Assembly (NCBI GenBank): GCA_035689095.1
Contig: DASSMB010000195.1
Span: 1-60,508, forward strand
Reading direction: 5' to 3'
Source: JACDDK01 sp035689095
GTDB taxonomy: Bacteria > Actinomycetota > Rubrobacteria > Rubrobacterales > Rubrobacteraceae
DNA length: 60,508 nt
A program made the translations under genes and the position numbers. The notes under the pieces are model-generated. The model searched no databases. It was not told the origin of the DNA and worked only from the letters and a program-made list of their open reading frames with translations. This document shows, piece by piece, positions 26,596 through 35,037 of the stretch; positions within the stretch are counted from its first letter, which is position 1, and every line of letters begins with the position of its first letter.

Positions 26596-27711
26596 GTGGA
26601 GCGCAACACGAGCATTACCAGGGGCAGGTTCCTGAAGGTCATGGGCGCCGGGGCTGTGGCCGGCACGACGCTCTCGGTGCTGGCGTGCCAGCCGAACACC
26701 AACGCCCAGAGCAGCGGGGGCGGTGGAGACGGCGGCGGAGGGAAACCGAAGAAGATCAACCTCTACAACTGGTCGGACTACGTCGCCAAGAGCACGCTAC
26801 CGGGGTTCGAGAAGAAGACCGGCATCAAGGTGCAGCAGGACTTCTACGGCTCGAACGAGGAGCTGCTGGCGAAGCTGCAGGCCGGAGGCACGGGCTATGA
26901 CGTGATAGTGCCCTCGGACTACATGGTCTCGATCATGCGCAAGTCCGAAGTCATCGAAAAGCTGGACAAGTCCAAGATCCCGAACTTCAAGAACCTCGAC
27001 CCGGACTTCAAGGGCCTCCCCTACGACCCGAACAACGACTACTCCATGACCTACCAGTGGGGCACCACCGGCATCCTCTACGACCCGGAAGTCGTCGAGG
27101 AAGAAGTAACCGGCTGGGACGCGATGTGGGACGAGAAGTACTCCGGCAAGATCGGGATGCTAAACGACGTCCGCGAGACGTTCGGGGCCTCGCTCAAGCG
27201 TCTCGGATACTCGCTCAACTCCACCGACAAGGGCGAGCTGGACGAGGCCCAGTCCGAGCTGGAGAAGCAGAAGCCGCTGTTGCGCGGGTACTTCGGCTCC
27301 CCGGAGGGCGGGGACCTGGTCGTCGGCGGCGACCTGGCGCTGGCGCACGTCTTCTCGGGCGACGGGTTTTCCGCGATAGCCGAGAACGACAAGCTCGTCT
27401 ACATCATCCCCGACCAGGGCGCGACCCGCTGGACGGACAACATGGCGATCCCCAAGGGCGCGCCCAACCCGGACGTCGGCCACCAGTTCATCAACTACAT
27501 CCTGGACCCGAAGGTCGGCGCTGACCTCTCCAACTACACCTACTACGGATGCCCGAACAAGGCATCTATGCCGATGATCGACAAGGCGGCCAAGAACGAC
27601 CCGGCGATCTACCCGCCGCCGAAGGTCTTCGAGCGGCTGGAGGTCATAAAGGACCTGGGCTCGGCCACCAAGGACTACGAGCGCCGCTTCACCGAAGTAA
27701 AGAGCGGCTAG
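26596..27711 (+). CDS. potD: Polyamine-binding lipoprotein
   Basis: The 371-residue substrate-binding protein has a lipoprotein signal ending LSVLAC, a Gly/Ser-rich linker and the PotD-like domain starting KINLYNWSDYVA. Typical elements follow: GTGYDVIVPSDYMV, YSMTYQWGTTGILYD and WDAMWDEKYSGKIGML. Trp and acidic residues of the PotD pocket bind the amine groups of putrescine or spermidine. The gene begins with GTG two bases after the potA stop. As a lipoprotein it should be tethered outside the membrane beside PotB and PotC. Confidence 0.92.
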   Translation: MERNTSITRGRFLKVMGAGAVAGTTLSVLACQPNTNAQSSGGGGDGGGGKPKKINLYNWSDYVAKSTLPGFEKKTGIKVQQDFYGSNEELLAKLQAGGTGYDVIVPSDYMVSIMRKSEVIEKLDKSKIPNFKNLDPDFKGLPYDPNNDYSMTYQWGTTGILYDPEVVEEEVTGWDAMWDEKYSGKIGMLNDVRETFGASLKRLGYSLNSTDKGELDEAQSELEKQKPLLRGYFGSPEGGDLVVGGDLALAHVFSGDGFSAIAENDKLVYIIPDQGATRWTDNMAIPKGAPNPDVGHQFINYILDPKVGADLSNYTYYGCPNKASMPMIDKAAKNDPAIYPPPKVFERLEVIKDLGSATKDYERRFTEVKSG

Positions 27712-27712
27712 G

Positions 27713-28576
27713 ATGCGCGGCCGGAAAGGAGGCTGGTCCCTGGGGCTGGCGGGGTTGCTCGCGCCGGTGACGTTGTGGCTCGGGTTGTTCTTCCTGGTGC
27801 CGCTACTGTTGATCCTGGCGTACTCATTCGGGACCAGCGGGCCTTACGGCGGGATCACGCTCGGCTTCAACCCCGGCAACTACCTCAACGTCTTCGACCC
27901 GCTGTATCTGCAGATCGTGGGCCGCACCTTCGTCATCGCGGCGATCAACACGCTCATCTGCCTGCTTCTCGGCTACCCGCTGGCGTACTTCATCGCCTTC
28001 AAGGGCCGCAGACGGCGGACGATGCTCATACTAATGGTCATGGTCCCGTTCTGGACTAGCTTCCTGATCCGGGCCTACGCCTGGGTCGTTATCCTGAACG
28101 GCAACGGCATCGCCAACAAGACGCTCCAGTTCCTCGGCATCACCGACGGCCCGATCAACCTCATCTTCACCCCCGGAGCCGTGACGCTCGGGATGGCCTA
28201 CGCCTACCTGCCGTTCATGATCCTGCCTCTGTACGCCGCCCTGGAGAAGTTCGACGTGCGCCTCAAAGAAGCCGCCCAGGACCTCGGGGCGAGCCGGTGG
28301 CACACGTTCTGGCGGGTAACGTTCCCCCTGAGCATGCCTGGCGTGATCGCGGGCAGCATCCTCGTCTTTATCCCGTCGGCGGGGGAGTTCGTGATACCGG
28401 ACCTGCTCGGCGGCTCCCGCACGGTGCTGATGGGCAACCTCGTGCAGCAGCAGTTCCTCCAGGCCCGCGACTGGGCGTTCGGGAGCGCCCTGGCGATGAT
28501 CCTCGCGGCGCTCCTGCTCGTCGCCATCATGTTCTACGTCCGTAAGGTCGGCACCGAAAAGCTGGAGGGGGTGTAG
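27713..28576 (+). CDS. potB: Polyamine ABC transporter permease, PotB type
   Basis: The 287-residue permease has six hydrophobic helices. The cytoplasmic EAA loop, KEAAQDLGASRWHTFWRVTF, contacts the ATPase. FTPGAVTLGMAYAYLPFMIL and PSAGEFVIPDLLGG match PotB. It starts one base after the potD stop, so translation is coupled. It forms the transmembrane channel with PotC. Confidence 0.93.
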   Translation: MRGRKGGWSLGLAGLLAPVTLWLGLFFLVPLLLILAYSFGTSGPYGGITLGFNPGNYLNVFDPLYLQIVGRTFVIAAINTLICLLLGYPLAYFIAFKGRRRRTMLILMVMVPFWTSFLIRAYAWVVILNGNGIANKTLQFLGITDGPINLIFTPGAVTLGMAYAYLPFMILPLYAALEKFDVRLKEAAQDLGASRWHTFWRVTFPLSMPGVIAGSILVFIPSAGEFVIPDLLGGSRTVLMGNLVQQQFLQARDWAFGSALAMILAALLLVAIMFYVRKVGTEKLEGV

Positions 28577-28577
28577 G

Positions 28578-29417
28578 ATGGCGGCTGTCAGGGGCGGGCC
28601 GGTGTACAAGGGGATGGGCAAGCTACCCGACCGGGCATTGCTCGTGCTATCGGTGTTCATCTACCTCTTCCTCTACGCGCCCATCGCAATCGTCATCTTC
28701 TTCTCGTTCAACGACGCCAAGAGCACCCAGAACTGGGCCGGGTTCTCGACCCGGTGGTACGGGGAGTTGATCCGGGACCAGACCGTCCTGGATGCCTTCT
28801 ACAACTCCATGATCGTCGGCGTAACGGCGACGGCGATAGCCACCGTGATCGGGACGCTGACGGCTCTCGCGCTCTCGCGCAACGACTTCCGGGGCAAGAC
28901 GTTCGCCGACTCGGCGATCTACGCCGCGACCGTGATGCCGGAGATCGTGGTCGGCGTGAGCCTGCTGGTCTTCTTCGTCGCCGCCCAGATAGGCCTGGGG
29001 ATCACGACGATCATCATCGCTCACGTCGCGTTTACCATCTCGTTCGTCACGATAGTGGTGCGGGCGCGTCTCTCGGGGATGGACCGGTCCATCGAGGAGG
29101 CGGCGCAGGACCTGGGGGCCAGCCCGGTCCAGACGTTCCTGCGGGTGACGCTGCCGCTGATACTGCCGGGGGTGATGGCGGGGGCGCTCCTGGCGTTCAC
29201 GCTCTCGTTCGATGACTTCGTGATCACGTTCTTCGTCTCCGGCGTCGGGTCGAGCACGCTGCCGCTGAAGATCTACTCGATGCTCAAGTTCGGCGTCACC
29301 CCGGTCATCAACGCCCTCTCTACCATCGTGGTGTTCACGACGCTCGTCATCATCCTGGGCGCCGGGCGCTTCTTCGCCGGTGGCGACGATCTGAAGAACG
29401 CCAGGAAGGATTCGTAA
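28578..29417 (+). CDS. potC: Polyamine ABC transporter permease, PotC type
   Basis: The 279-residue permease has six hydrophobic helices. The EAA loop is EEAAQDLGASPVQTFLRVTL, and IVIFFSFNDAKSTQNWAGFS with LSFDDFVITFFVSG are characteristic of PotC. It begins one base after the potB stop and completes the transporter. The gap of 103 bp after it separates the transporter from the hydrolase gene, though one transcript remains possible. Confidence 0.93.
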   Translation: MAAVRGGPVYKGMGKLPDRALLVLSVFIYLFLYAPIAIVIFFSFNDAKSTQNWAGFSTRWYGELIRDQTVLDAFYNSMIVGVTATAIATVIGTLTALALSRNDFRGKTFADSAIYAATVMPEIVVGVSLLVFFVAAQIGLGITTIIIAHVAFTISFVTIVVRARLSGMDRSIEEAAQDLGASPVQTFLRVTLPLILPGVMAGALLAFTLSFDDFVITFFVSGVGSSTLPLKIYSMLKFGVTPVINALSTIVVFTTLVIILGAGRFFAGGDDLKNARKDS

Positions 29418-29520
29418 GTAGTGATGAAGAATGGTCTCCTGCCGGTCATCAACCCGGCTGCGAAGGAGCGGTGTCATCCCTGCGGCAAAGGCAATGATCC
29501 AGGAAAGAGGGTGATGTAGC

Positions 29521-30222
29521 TTGACAAACGCGCCGGAACGGATCGCGCCGGGCGTCTATCGCGTTGACGCTGTAGGCCTCTCGAACGTCATAAACGTGCT
29601 GCTGCTGGAAGACAGCGGCGGCTGGACGCTCGTGGATACCGGGGTCGGGAGCAGTGCCGCTCGTATACAGGATGCTCTGTCCGCGCTCGGCTCGGGACCG
29701 GAAGACCTCAAGAGCATCTTCCTCACACACCAGCACAACGATCACGTCGGCGGACTACACGCAATGCTGGAGTGGGCCCCGAACGCGAAGGTTGGAGCTT
29801 CGGAGCACGAAGCGGATGTAATATCGGGCCGACGCGGGTTCGACCCGCAGAGCAGCCCGGTCCTCCGCTACCTGTCCCGCAACGCGAAGCCGCCAGGAGT
29901 GACCGTTCAGAAGGTGGTACGCGATGGGGATCTCGTCTCGGGGTTCCGCGTGATCCCAACGCCGGGCCACACTCGTGGTCACGTTTCACTCCTGCGGGAC
30001 GAGGACGGTCTCCTCTTTACCGCCGACGCTTTCGGGTGCCTGCCGCGCAAGCTCAGGGTCGGTGTCCGAAAAGCTTTCTGCACAGACCCCGAGCAGGCGA
30101 GGCGCTCGGCCGGGAAGCTGCTCGACGAAGACTTCGCAACGGTGGTTTTCGCCCACGGCAAGCCCCTGCGGACCGGAGCGAAGGCGCGGCTGCGCGAGGT
30201 CGTGGCGAAGTGCCGGTACTAG
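29521..30222 (+). CDS. Metallo-beta-lactamase-fold hydrolase
   Basis: The 233-residue protein has the MBL metal motif THQHNDHVGG (HxHxDH), a second His in TPGHTRGHVS, Asp in FTADAFG and a late His in VVFAHGKPL. These bind two metal ions, usually zinc or iron. The substrate class (lactone, thioester or phosphoester) cannot be read from sequence. Its place between the polyamine transporter and two oxidation enzymes suggests it hydrolyses an intermediate such as a cyclised or acylated product. The TTG start at 29521 follows GAGGGTGATG. Confidence 0.85.
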   Translation: MTNAPERIAPGVYRVDAVGLSNVINVLLLEDSGGWTLVDTGVGSSAARIQDALSALGSGPEDLKSIFLTHQHNDHVGGLHAMLEWAPNAKVGASEHEADVISGRRGFDPQSSPVLRYLSRNAKPPGVTVQKVVRDGDLVSGFRVIPTPGHTRGHVSLLRDEDGLLFTADAFGCLPRKLRVGVRKAFCTDPEQARRSAGKLLDEDFATVVFAHGKPLRTGAKARLREVVAKCRY

Positions 30223-30241
30223 AAAGATCGTTGGCGCAAGG

Positions 30242-31840
30242 GTGAACGCGCCGACAGCGGCCGGGGGACGCTACGATGCCATCGTCATCGGCTCGGGGCA
30301 CAACGGGATCATCGCGGCGGCCTACCTAGCGAAGGCGGGCAAGAGCGTCCTGGTGCTGGAGCGGCGCGGGGTCATCGGCGGCGCGACGGTTACGGAGGAG
30401 CCCTGGCCCGGCTACCGGCTCTCGACCTGCTCCTACGTGTGCAGCCTGCTGTTGCCCGAGGTGATCCGGGACCTCGACCTCGTCCGACACGGCTACGACG
30501 TGCGCGCCTTCGACCCACAATACTTCGTCCCCTTCCCGGACGGCCGGTACTTCATGTCTCACCTCGACAGCGCGAAGACGGAGGCCGAGATCCGCAAGTT
30601 CTCCACAAAGGACGTCGCCGCCTACGGCGCATATTGGCGGATGTGGGACCGAATCATCGCCCGGATGCGCCCGCTGCTGATGAAGTCCGCTCCCACGCAG
30701 GCCGACATAGAGCGCGCCTTCGACGGCCCGGAGGGTGAGGAGGACTGGCGGACGCTCACGAAGAAGAGCATCGCGGAGGTCCTGGACGAATACTTCGAGA
30801 GCGAGGAGGTGAAGGCGCCTCTGTGCGTCGGTGGTGTGATCGGGACGAACGCCGGTCCACGAACACCGGGCACCGCCTACGTCAAATATCATCACATCAT
30901 CGGCAACGTCGGAGGCAACCAGGGAGCGTGGGGTTTCGTCCGGGGCGGGATGGGGTCGGTCGCGCACTCGATAGCTTCTTCGGCAAGGGAGCAGGGAGCG
31001 GAGGTCCTGACCGATGCCGAGGTGGAGAGTATCGAAGTCGAAGACGACAGCGCTCGCGGCGTGACGCTACGCGACGGCCGGCGCTTCGAGGCGGGCGTGA
31101 TCCTCTCGAACGCCGACCCGCACCGCACCTACCTGGGCATGGTCGGCGAGAGGCATCTGCCGCAGGATCTCGCGGAAGGCGTGAAGCGCATTAACGTGAA
31201 AGGCTCGGTCGTGAAGGTGCTGCTCGCTCTCGGAGAGCTACCGGACTTCACGGCGCTGCCGGGCAAGAACGTCGGGCCGCAGCACACGGGCGGCATCGTA
31301 ATCAACCCATCGGTAGACTACCTGCAACGGGCGTGGGAGGACTGCGAGGGGGGACGGCCGTCGGAGCGTCCGTTCATGGAAGGCTACGTCCAGAGCGCGA
31401 CGGAGAGCGGACTCGCGCCGGAGGGCAGACACACCATGAGCCTCTTCTGCCAGTACACGCCGTACACGCTGGATAAGGGGACGTGGGAGGAGCGTCGGGA
31501 GGAAATCGGGGCGAACATCGTCGAGACCTTCGCTGAGTACGCGCCGAACCTACCGGACGCTATCGAGCACATGGAGGTACTGGGACCGCCGGACATCGAG
31601 GCGAGGATCGGGATAACGGGCGGCAACATCTTTCACGGGGAGATCCTGCCGGAAAAGATGTTCGCTGGCCGGCCCGTCCCCGGCTACTCGGACTACCGCA
31701 CCCCGATCAACAACCTCTACCTGTGCGGCTCCGGAGCCTGGCCCGGCGGCGCGGTCTTCGGAGCGCCGGGCCGCAACTGCGCCCTCGAAGCTCTGGCCGA
31801 TCTGGACGTGAAGACGGCCCGCGCGCGTCACGTTTCATAG
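30242..31840 (+). CDS. FAD oxidoreductase, phytoene desaturase-like
   Basis: The 532-residue protein has an N-terminal FAD-binding motif (YDAIVIGSGHNGIIAAAYLA, VLERRGVIGGAT) and a C-terminal FAD motif ending NNLYLCGSGAWPGGAVFGAP. It belongs to the phytoene-desaturase/PYROXD2-like group and is not a true carotenoid gene by context. The frame opens at 29975, but that overlaps the hydrolase, so GTG 30242 is preferred. It is followed after 23 bp by the aminobutyraldehyde dehydrogenase. A role in oxidising an amine or an unsaturated acid from polyamine breakdown is inferred only from position. Confidence 0.82.
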   Translation: MNAPTAAGGRYDAIVIGSGHNGIIAAAYLAKAGKSVLVLERRGVIGGATVTEEPWPGYRLSTCSYVCSLLLPEVIRDLDLVRHGYDVRAFDPQYFVPFPDGRYFMSHLDSAKTEAEIRKFSTKDVAAYGAYWRMWDRIIARMRPLLMKSAPTQADIERAFDGPEGEEDWRTLTKKSIAEVLDEYFESEEVKAPLCVGGVIGTNAGPRTPGTAYVKYHHIIGNVGGNQGAWGFVRGGMGSVAHSIASSAREQGAEVLTDAEVESIEVEDDSARGVTLRDGRRFEAGVILSNADPHRTYLGMVGERHLPQDLAEGVKRINVKGSVVKVLLALGELPDFTALPGKNVGPQHTGGIVINPSVDYLQRAWEDCEGGRPSERPFMEGYVQSATESGLAPEGRHTMSLFCQYTPYTLDKGTWEERREEIGANIVETFAEYAPNLPDAIEHMEVLGPPDIEARIGITGGNIFHGEILPEKMFAGRPVPGYSDYRTPINNLYLCGSGAWPGGAVFGAPGRNCALEALADLDVKTARARHVS

Positions 31841-31863
31841 AAACTCGACCAAAAGGAGATACC

Positions 31864-33297
31864 GTGGACACGAAGAGCAAGCTGCAGAACTTCATCGGCG
31901 GAGATCGCGTAGATCCCGCGAACGGCCGTCTCTACGAACTGGTGAACCCGTCCACCGGCGAGGTGTTCGCCGAAGCGCCGGCTTCGAGCAAGGAGGACGT
32001 GGACCGGGCGTTCGAGGCGGCCGAGAAGTCGTTCGAGACGTGGCGGGATTCGACGCCCAGTCAGAGGCAGCTCGCGCTGCTCAGGCTCGCCGATGCGATA
32101 GAAGAGCGGGCGGAGGATTTGGTCCGCGCGGAGTCCGAGAACACGGGCAAGCCCATCGGGCTCACGATGGAAGAGGAGATCCCGGCGATGGTGGATCAGA
32201 TCCGGTTCTTCGCCGGAGCCGCCCGGTGTCTGGAGGGCAAGTCCGCCGGAGAGTACATGTCCGGGATGACTTCCTTTATCCGGCGCGAACCCGTCGGGGT
32301 CTGCGCGCAGGTAACGCCCTGGAACTACCCGATGATGATGGCGGTCTGGAAGTTCGCCCCCGCCATCGCCGCCGGTAACACCGTCGTCCTCAAACCCTCC
32401 GACACCACCCCGGTAACGACCGTCATGCTGGCCGAGATGGCAGCCGAGTTCCTCCCCGAAGGGGTCTTCAACGTCGTCTGCGGCGACCGGGACACCGGCC
32501 GCGCGCTCGTCGAGCACCCGACGCCGCAGATGGTCTCTATCACCGGCTCCGTGCGGGCGGGTATGGAGGTGGCGAAGAGCGCAGCCGCGGACCTCAAGCG
32601 AGTCCATCTGGAGCTTGGCGGCAAGGCTCCGGTCATCGTCTTCGACGACGCCGACATCGAGGCGGCGGCCGAGGAGATCTCCGTTGCCGGTTACTTCAAC
32701 GCCGGCCAGGACTGCACCGCCGCGACCCGTGTACTCGCCGCCCCCGGCATCCACGACGACTTCGTGGCCGCCCTCACCGAGCAGGCTAGAGGCACCAAGA
32801 CGGGCGCCCCCGACGACGAGGACGTCCTCTACGGACCCTTGAACAACCCGAACCAACTCCAGCACGTCTCCGGCATGGTGGAGCGCCTGCCCGACCACGC
32901 CGAGGTCGTGACCGGCGGCCAGAAGGTCAACGGTTCGGGCTTCTTCTACGAGCCCACGGTTGTTTCGGGCTTGAGGCAGGACGATGAGGCTTCGCAGAAC
33001 GAGATCTTCGGTCCCGTCATCACCGTCCAGGCGTTCTCCGATGAGGACGAGGCGGTCAGGTGGGCGAACGGCGTGAAGTACGGGCTGGCTTCGAGCGTCT
33101 TCACCAGGGACCACGGCCGGGCGATGCGGGTCAGCAGGCGGCTGGACTTCGGGTGCGTCTGGATCAACACTCACATCCCCCTCGTCGCCGAGATGCCCCA
33201 CGGCGGCTTCAAGCACTCCGGCCACGGCAAGGACCTCTCCATGTACGGCCTGGAGGACTACACCCGCATCAAGCACGTGATGACGAACCTGGGTTAG
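31864..33297 (+). CDS. 4-Aminobutyraldehyde dehydrogenase
   Basis: This NAD-dependent aldehyde dehydrogenase has 477 residues, with E250 in LELGGKAP and nucleophile C284 in GQDCTAATR. The GQDCTAATR motif and the QVTPWNYPMMMAVWKF segment are typical of PatD/Prr enzymes that oxidise 4-aminobutanal to GABA. Betaine aldehyde dehydrogenase is the nearest alternative. GTG 31864 has AGGAG seven bases upstream; the longer frame back to 31723 is in the previous gene. It supplies GABA for gabT. Confidence 0.88.
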   Translation: MDTKSKLQNFIGGDRVDPANGRLYELVNPSTGEVFAEAPASSKEDVDRAFEAAEKSFETWRDSTPSQRQLALLRLADAIEERAEDLVRAESENTGKPIGLTMEEEIPAMVDQIRFFAGAARCLEGKSAGEYMSGMTSFIRREPVGVCAQVTPWNYPMMMAVWKFAPAIAAGNTVVLKPSDTTPVTTVMLAEMAAEFLPEGVFNVVCGDRDTGRALVEHPTPQMVSITGSVRAGMEVAKSAAADLKRVHLELGGKAPVIVFDDADIEAAAEEISVAGYFNAGQDCTAATRVLAAPGIHDDFVAALTEQARGTKTGAPDDEDVLYGPLNNPNQLQHVSGMVERLPDHAEVVTGGQKVNGSGFFYEPTVVSGLRQDDEASQNEIFGPVITVQAFSDEDEAVRWANGVKYGLASSVFTRDHGRAMRVSRRLDFGCVWINTHIPLVAEMPHGGFKHSGHGKDLSMYGLEDYTRIKHVMTNLG

Positions 33298-33312
33298 TCA
33301 GTGGGTCAGCGT

Positions 33313-33333
33313 GGGCGCTCCGATGGGGCGCCC
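33313..33333 (+). terminator. Weak hairpin after the dehydrogenase
   Basis: GGGCGC and GCGCCC form a 6-bp stem with a 9-nt loop, 15 bp after the dehydrogenase stop. There is no T tract, so it may be factor-dependent or not a terminator. Confidence 0.3.
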
Positions 33334-33382
33334 GCGAGGATGTATCTGCTACAGGCATCTGATAAATACCTCCCCCGCGCCC

Positions 33383-33412
33383 TTGCTATTGCACAACGCG
33401 CGCTGTTATAAG
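33383..33412 (+). promoter_or_regulatory. Candidate promoter
   Basis: TTGCTA (33383-33388) and TATAAG (33407-33412) are 18 bp apart, 54 bp before the start of the membrane-anchored unknown gene. Confidence 0.45.
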
Positions 33413-33466
33413 TACGGGAGCAGAACAGCGCCCTGGCGAGGGACTCAGCCGAAGGAGGCAAGGGGT

Positions 33467-34330
33467 ATGGTCGAGACGTTACTTTTCTTCGGTATCGGTT
33501 CGCTTGCCGTGGTCTGCGCCGCAACTCTTGTAGTCTCCACTCTCGCCCTTCGGACCGCGCGCCGGTATGTGGATCTGGCCGAGGAGCGCCTGGAGGACCT
33601 GCGCGAAGGACAGGACCGACTCCTTGCGTTGCTGAGAGAAGAACGTCATATCCCGAGGAAAGAGCCGGAACAGGAGAGCGAAGAGCAGGATCTTGAGCGC
33701 GTAGCTCGAACAAAGAGAGAGCTTCTGGGGCTTCGAACGTCTCCCCGGCGCCAGGAGGCCGGGCCGGAGATCCCTCCGTCTCCTTCCGATGGGCTGGTTG
33801 AGGACACACCAGCGCCCCGCCACCTTCCCTGGGACGTGGAACTACCGAACACGGGAACACGAGAGGGAGCAGGTACAGGGCCATCGGGAACGAAAGCCCG
33901 GAAACCAGGGGAGAACAATCCGGAAGACAAGAGTCAGCGTCGCGCGGTGTGGCGCCCGCACCCGGACGACGACATCGCTCTGGGAAGAGCGGCGGAGCGG
34001 ACACGTTCCCAGAGCGACTCCCCGGTCGAGATGTTCCGCAGGCACTACGACAAGTACCTGGAGAACTACGAAGGTTACGTGAAGCTGGCAGAGAGAATCC
34101 ACCGGATGCGGCGCGAATCCGGAGTGGCTCCCGATTCCCCGGCAGGACGGGAGTGGGAAGAGAGGCTGCGCCGGGCAAACGACGGAATCGACAGGACGAT
34201 CGCGAGGCTCGACATTCTGGAGGAGTACAACCCCGAACTGGCCACCGACGACCGCATCTCCCGCCGAGCCAGCATCGCTCACAGTCACTGGAAGCTCGAT
34301 AGAGGCAAGCCGGAACACAGGGATTCCTGA
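33467..34330 (+). CDS. Membrane-anchored protein of unknown function
   Basis: The 287-residue protein starts at ATG 33467, behind AAGGAGG. Residues 4-28 are one transmembrane helix. A charged helix follows (RRYVDLAEERLEDLREGQDR), then a long Pro/Glu/Gly-rich disordered stretch to about residue 180, and a helical C-terminal domain beginning VEMFRRHYDKYLENYEGYVK. No family is recognised. An LPNTG string occurs in the disordered part, but it lacks the hydrophobic segment and charged tail of a sorting signal. It converges on the response regulator gene. Confidence 0.6.
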   Translation: MVETLLFFGIGSLAVVCAATLVVSTLALRTARRYVDLAEERLEDLREGQDRLLALLREERHIPRKEPEQESEEQDLERVARTKRELLGLRTSPRRQEAGPEIPPSPSDGLVEDTPAPRHLPWDVELPNTGTREGAGTGPSGTKARKPGENNPEDKSQRRAVWRPHPDDDIALGRAAERTRSQSDSPVEMFRRHYDKYLENYEGYVKLAERIHRMRRESGVAPDSPAGREWEERLRRANDGIDRTIARLDILEEYNPELATDDRISRRASIAHSHWKLDRGKPEHRDS

Positions 34331-34377
34331 AACCTGTTCGCTATCGCGGCTCCGATCTAGAAGCGATCTAGACGGTT

Positions 34378-35037
34378 CTACATCTCCTTCCCAAGACCGG
34401 CCTCGCGGGCGCGGATGATGGCCTGGGCGCGGTCTGCGACCTGGAGCTTGGTGAAGATGTTCGAGACGTGGTTGCGGACGGTCTTCTGGCTAAGGTGCAG
34501 CTTTTTGGCTATTTCGGGGTTCGTCTCGTGGCAGGCGATGAGCTCCAGTATCTCGTGCTCACGCTCGGTTAGCTCGGGGAAGGCGTCTTTGGCCGCGGCG
34601 GGGCCGGGACTGGCGAAGTACTGCATCAGACGCCGGGCGATAGCTGCCCCGAAGATAGCCTCGCCGCTCATGACGGACCTTATGGCACGCAGGATCTCGG
34701 CTTTTAGAGCGCCTTTTAGCAGGTAGCCGCGGGCTCCCGCCTTGAGCGCGGCGAAGACGGAGTCGTCGTCCTCGTACATGCTTATGACGAGGACGCTTAT
34801 GTGGGGGCTGGTGCGCAGGATGCGGCGGGTAGCCTCTATACCGCCCACGCCCGGCATATTGAGGTCCATCAGGATCACATCCGGCTGCAACTTCGCCGCG
34901 AGCTTTACCGCTTCCTCCCCGTCTCTGGCCTCCCCCACCACCTCCACGTCCGGGGCGGAGAGCAGCAGGGCGCGCAGCCCATCCCGGAAGTGCGGATGGT
35001 CATCGGCTATGAGAACTCTTGTCAACTCCATGCTCAA
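34378..35037 (-). CDS. NarL-family response regulator
   Basis: The 219-residue regulator has a receiver domain with the phosphorylation site D58 in ILMDLNMPG and acidic residues D12 and D13. Its LuxR-type helix-turn-helix reads LTEREHEILELIA through LHLSQKTVRNHVSNIFTKLQ. Its start overlaps the sensor kinase stop by 4 bp, so the two form a coupled pair. Its C-terminus is nearly identical to the truncated regulator at 45861-46334, which marks them as paralogues. Confidence 0.95.
   Translation of the reverse strand: MSMELTRVLIADDHPHFRDGLRALLLSAPDVEVVGEARDGEEAVKLAAKLQPDVILMDLNMPGVGGIEATRRILRTSPHISVLVISMYEDDDSVFAALKAGARGYLLKGALKAEILRAIRSVMSGEAIFGAAIARRLMQYFASPGPAAAKDAFPELTEREHEILELIACHETNPEIAKKLHLSQKTVRNHVSNIFTKLQVADRAQAIIRAREAGLGKEM

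Noticed and set aside
29975..30241. N-terminal extension of the FAD oxidoreductase frame
   Set aside because: The 89 extra codons overlap the MBL hydrolase and have no homology-like features; GTG 30242 lies just before the FAD motif.
31828..33276. 482-codon open frame on the minus strand
   Set aside because: It is antisense to the aminobutyraldehyde dehydrogenase, whose catalytic motifs are intact, and has no domain signature.
33842..33858. LPNTG string in the unknown membrane-anchored protein, suggesting a sortase substrate
   Set aside because: It lies mid-protein in a disordered stretch with no following hydrophobic segment or basic tail, and the protein is anchored at its N-terminus.
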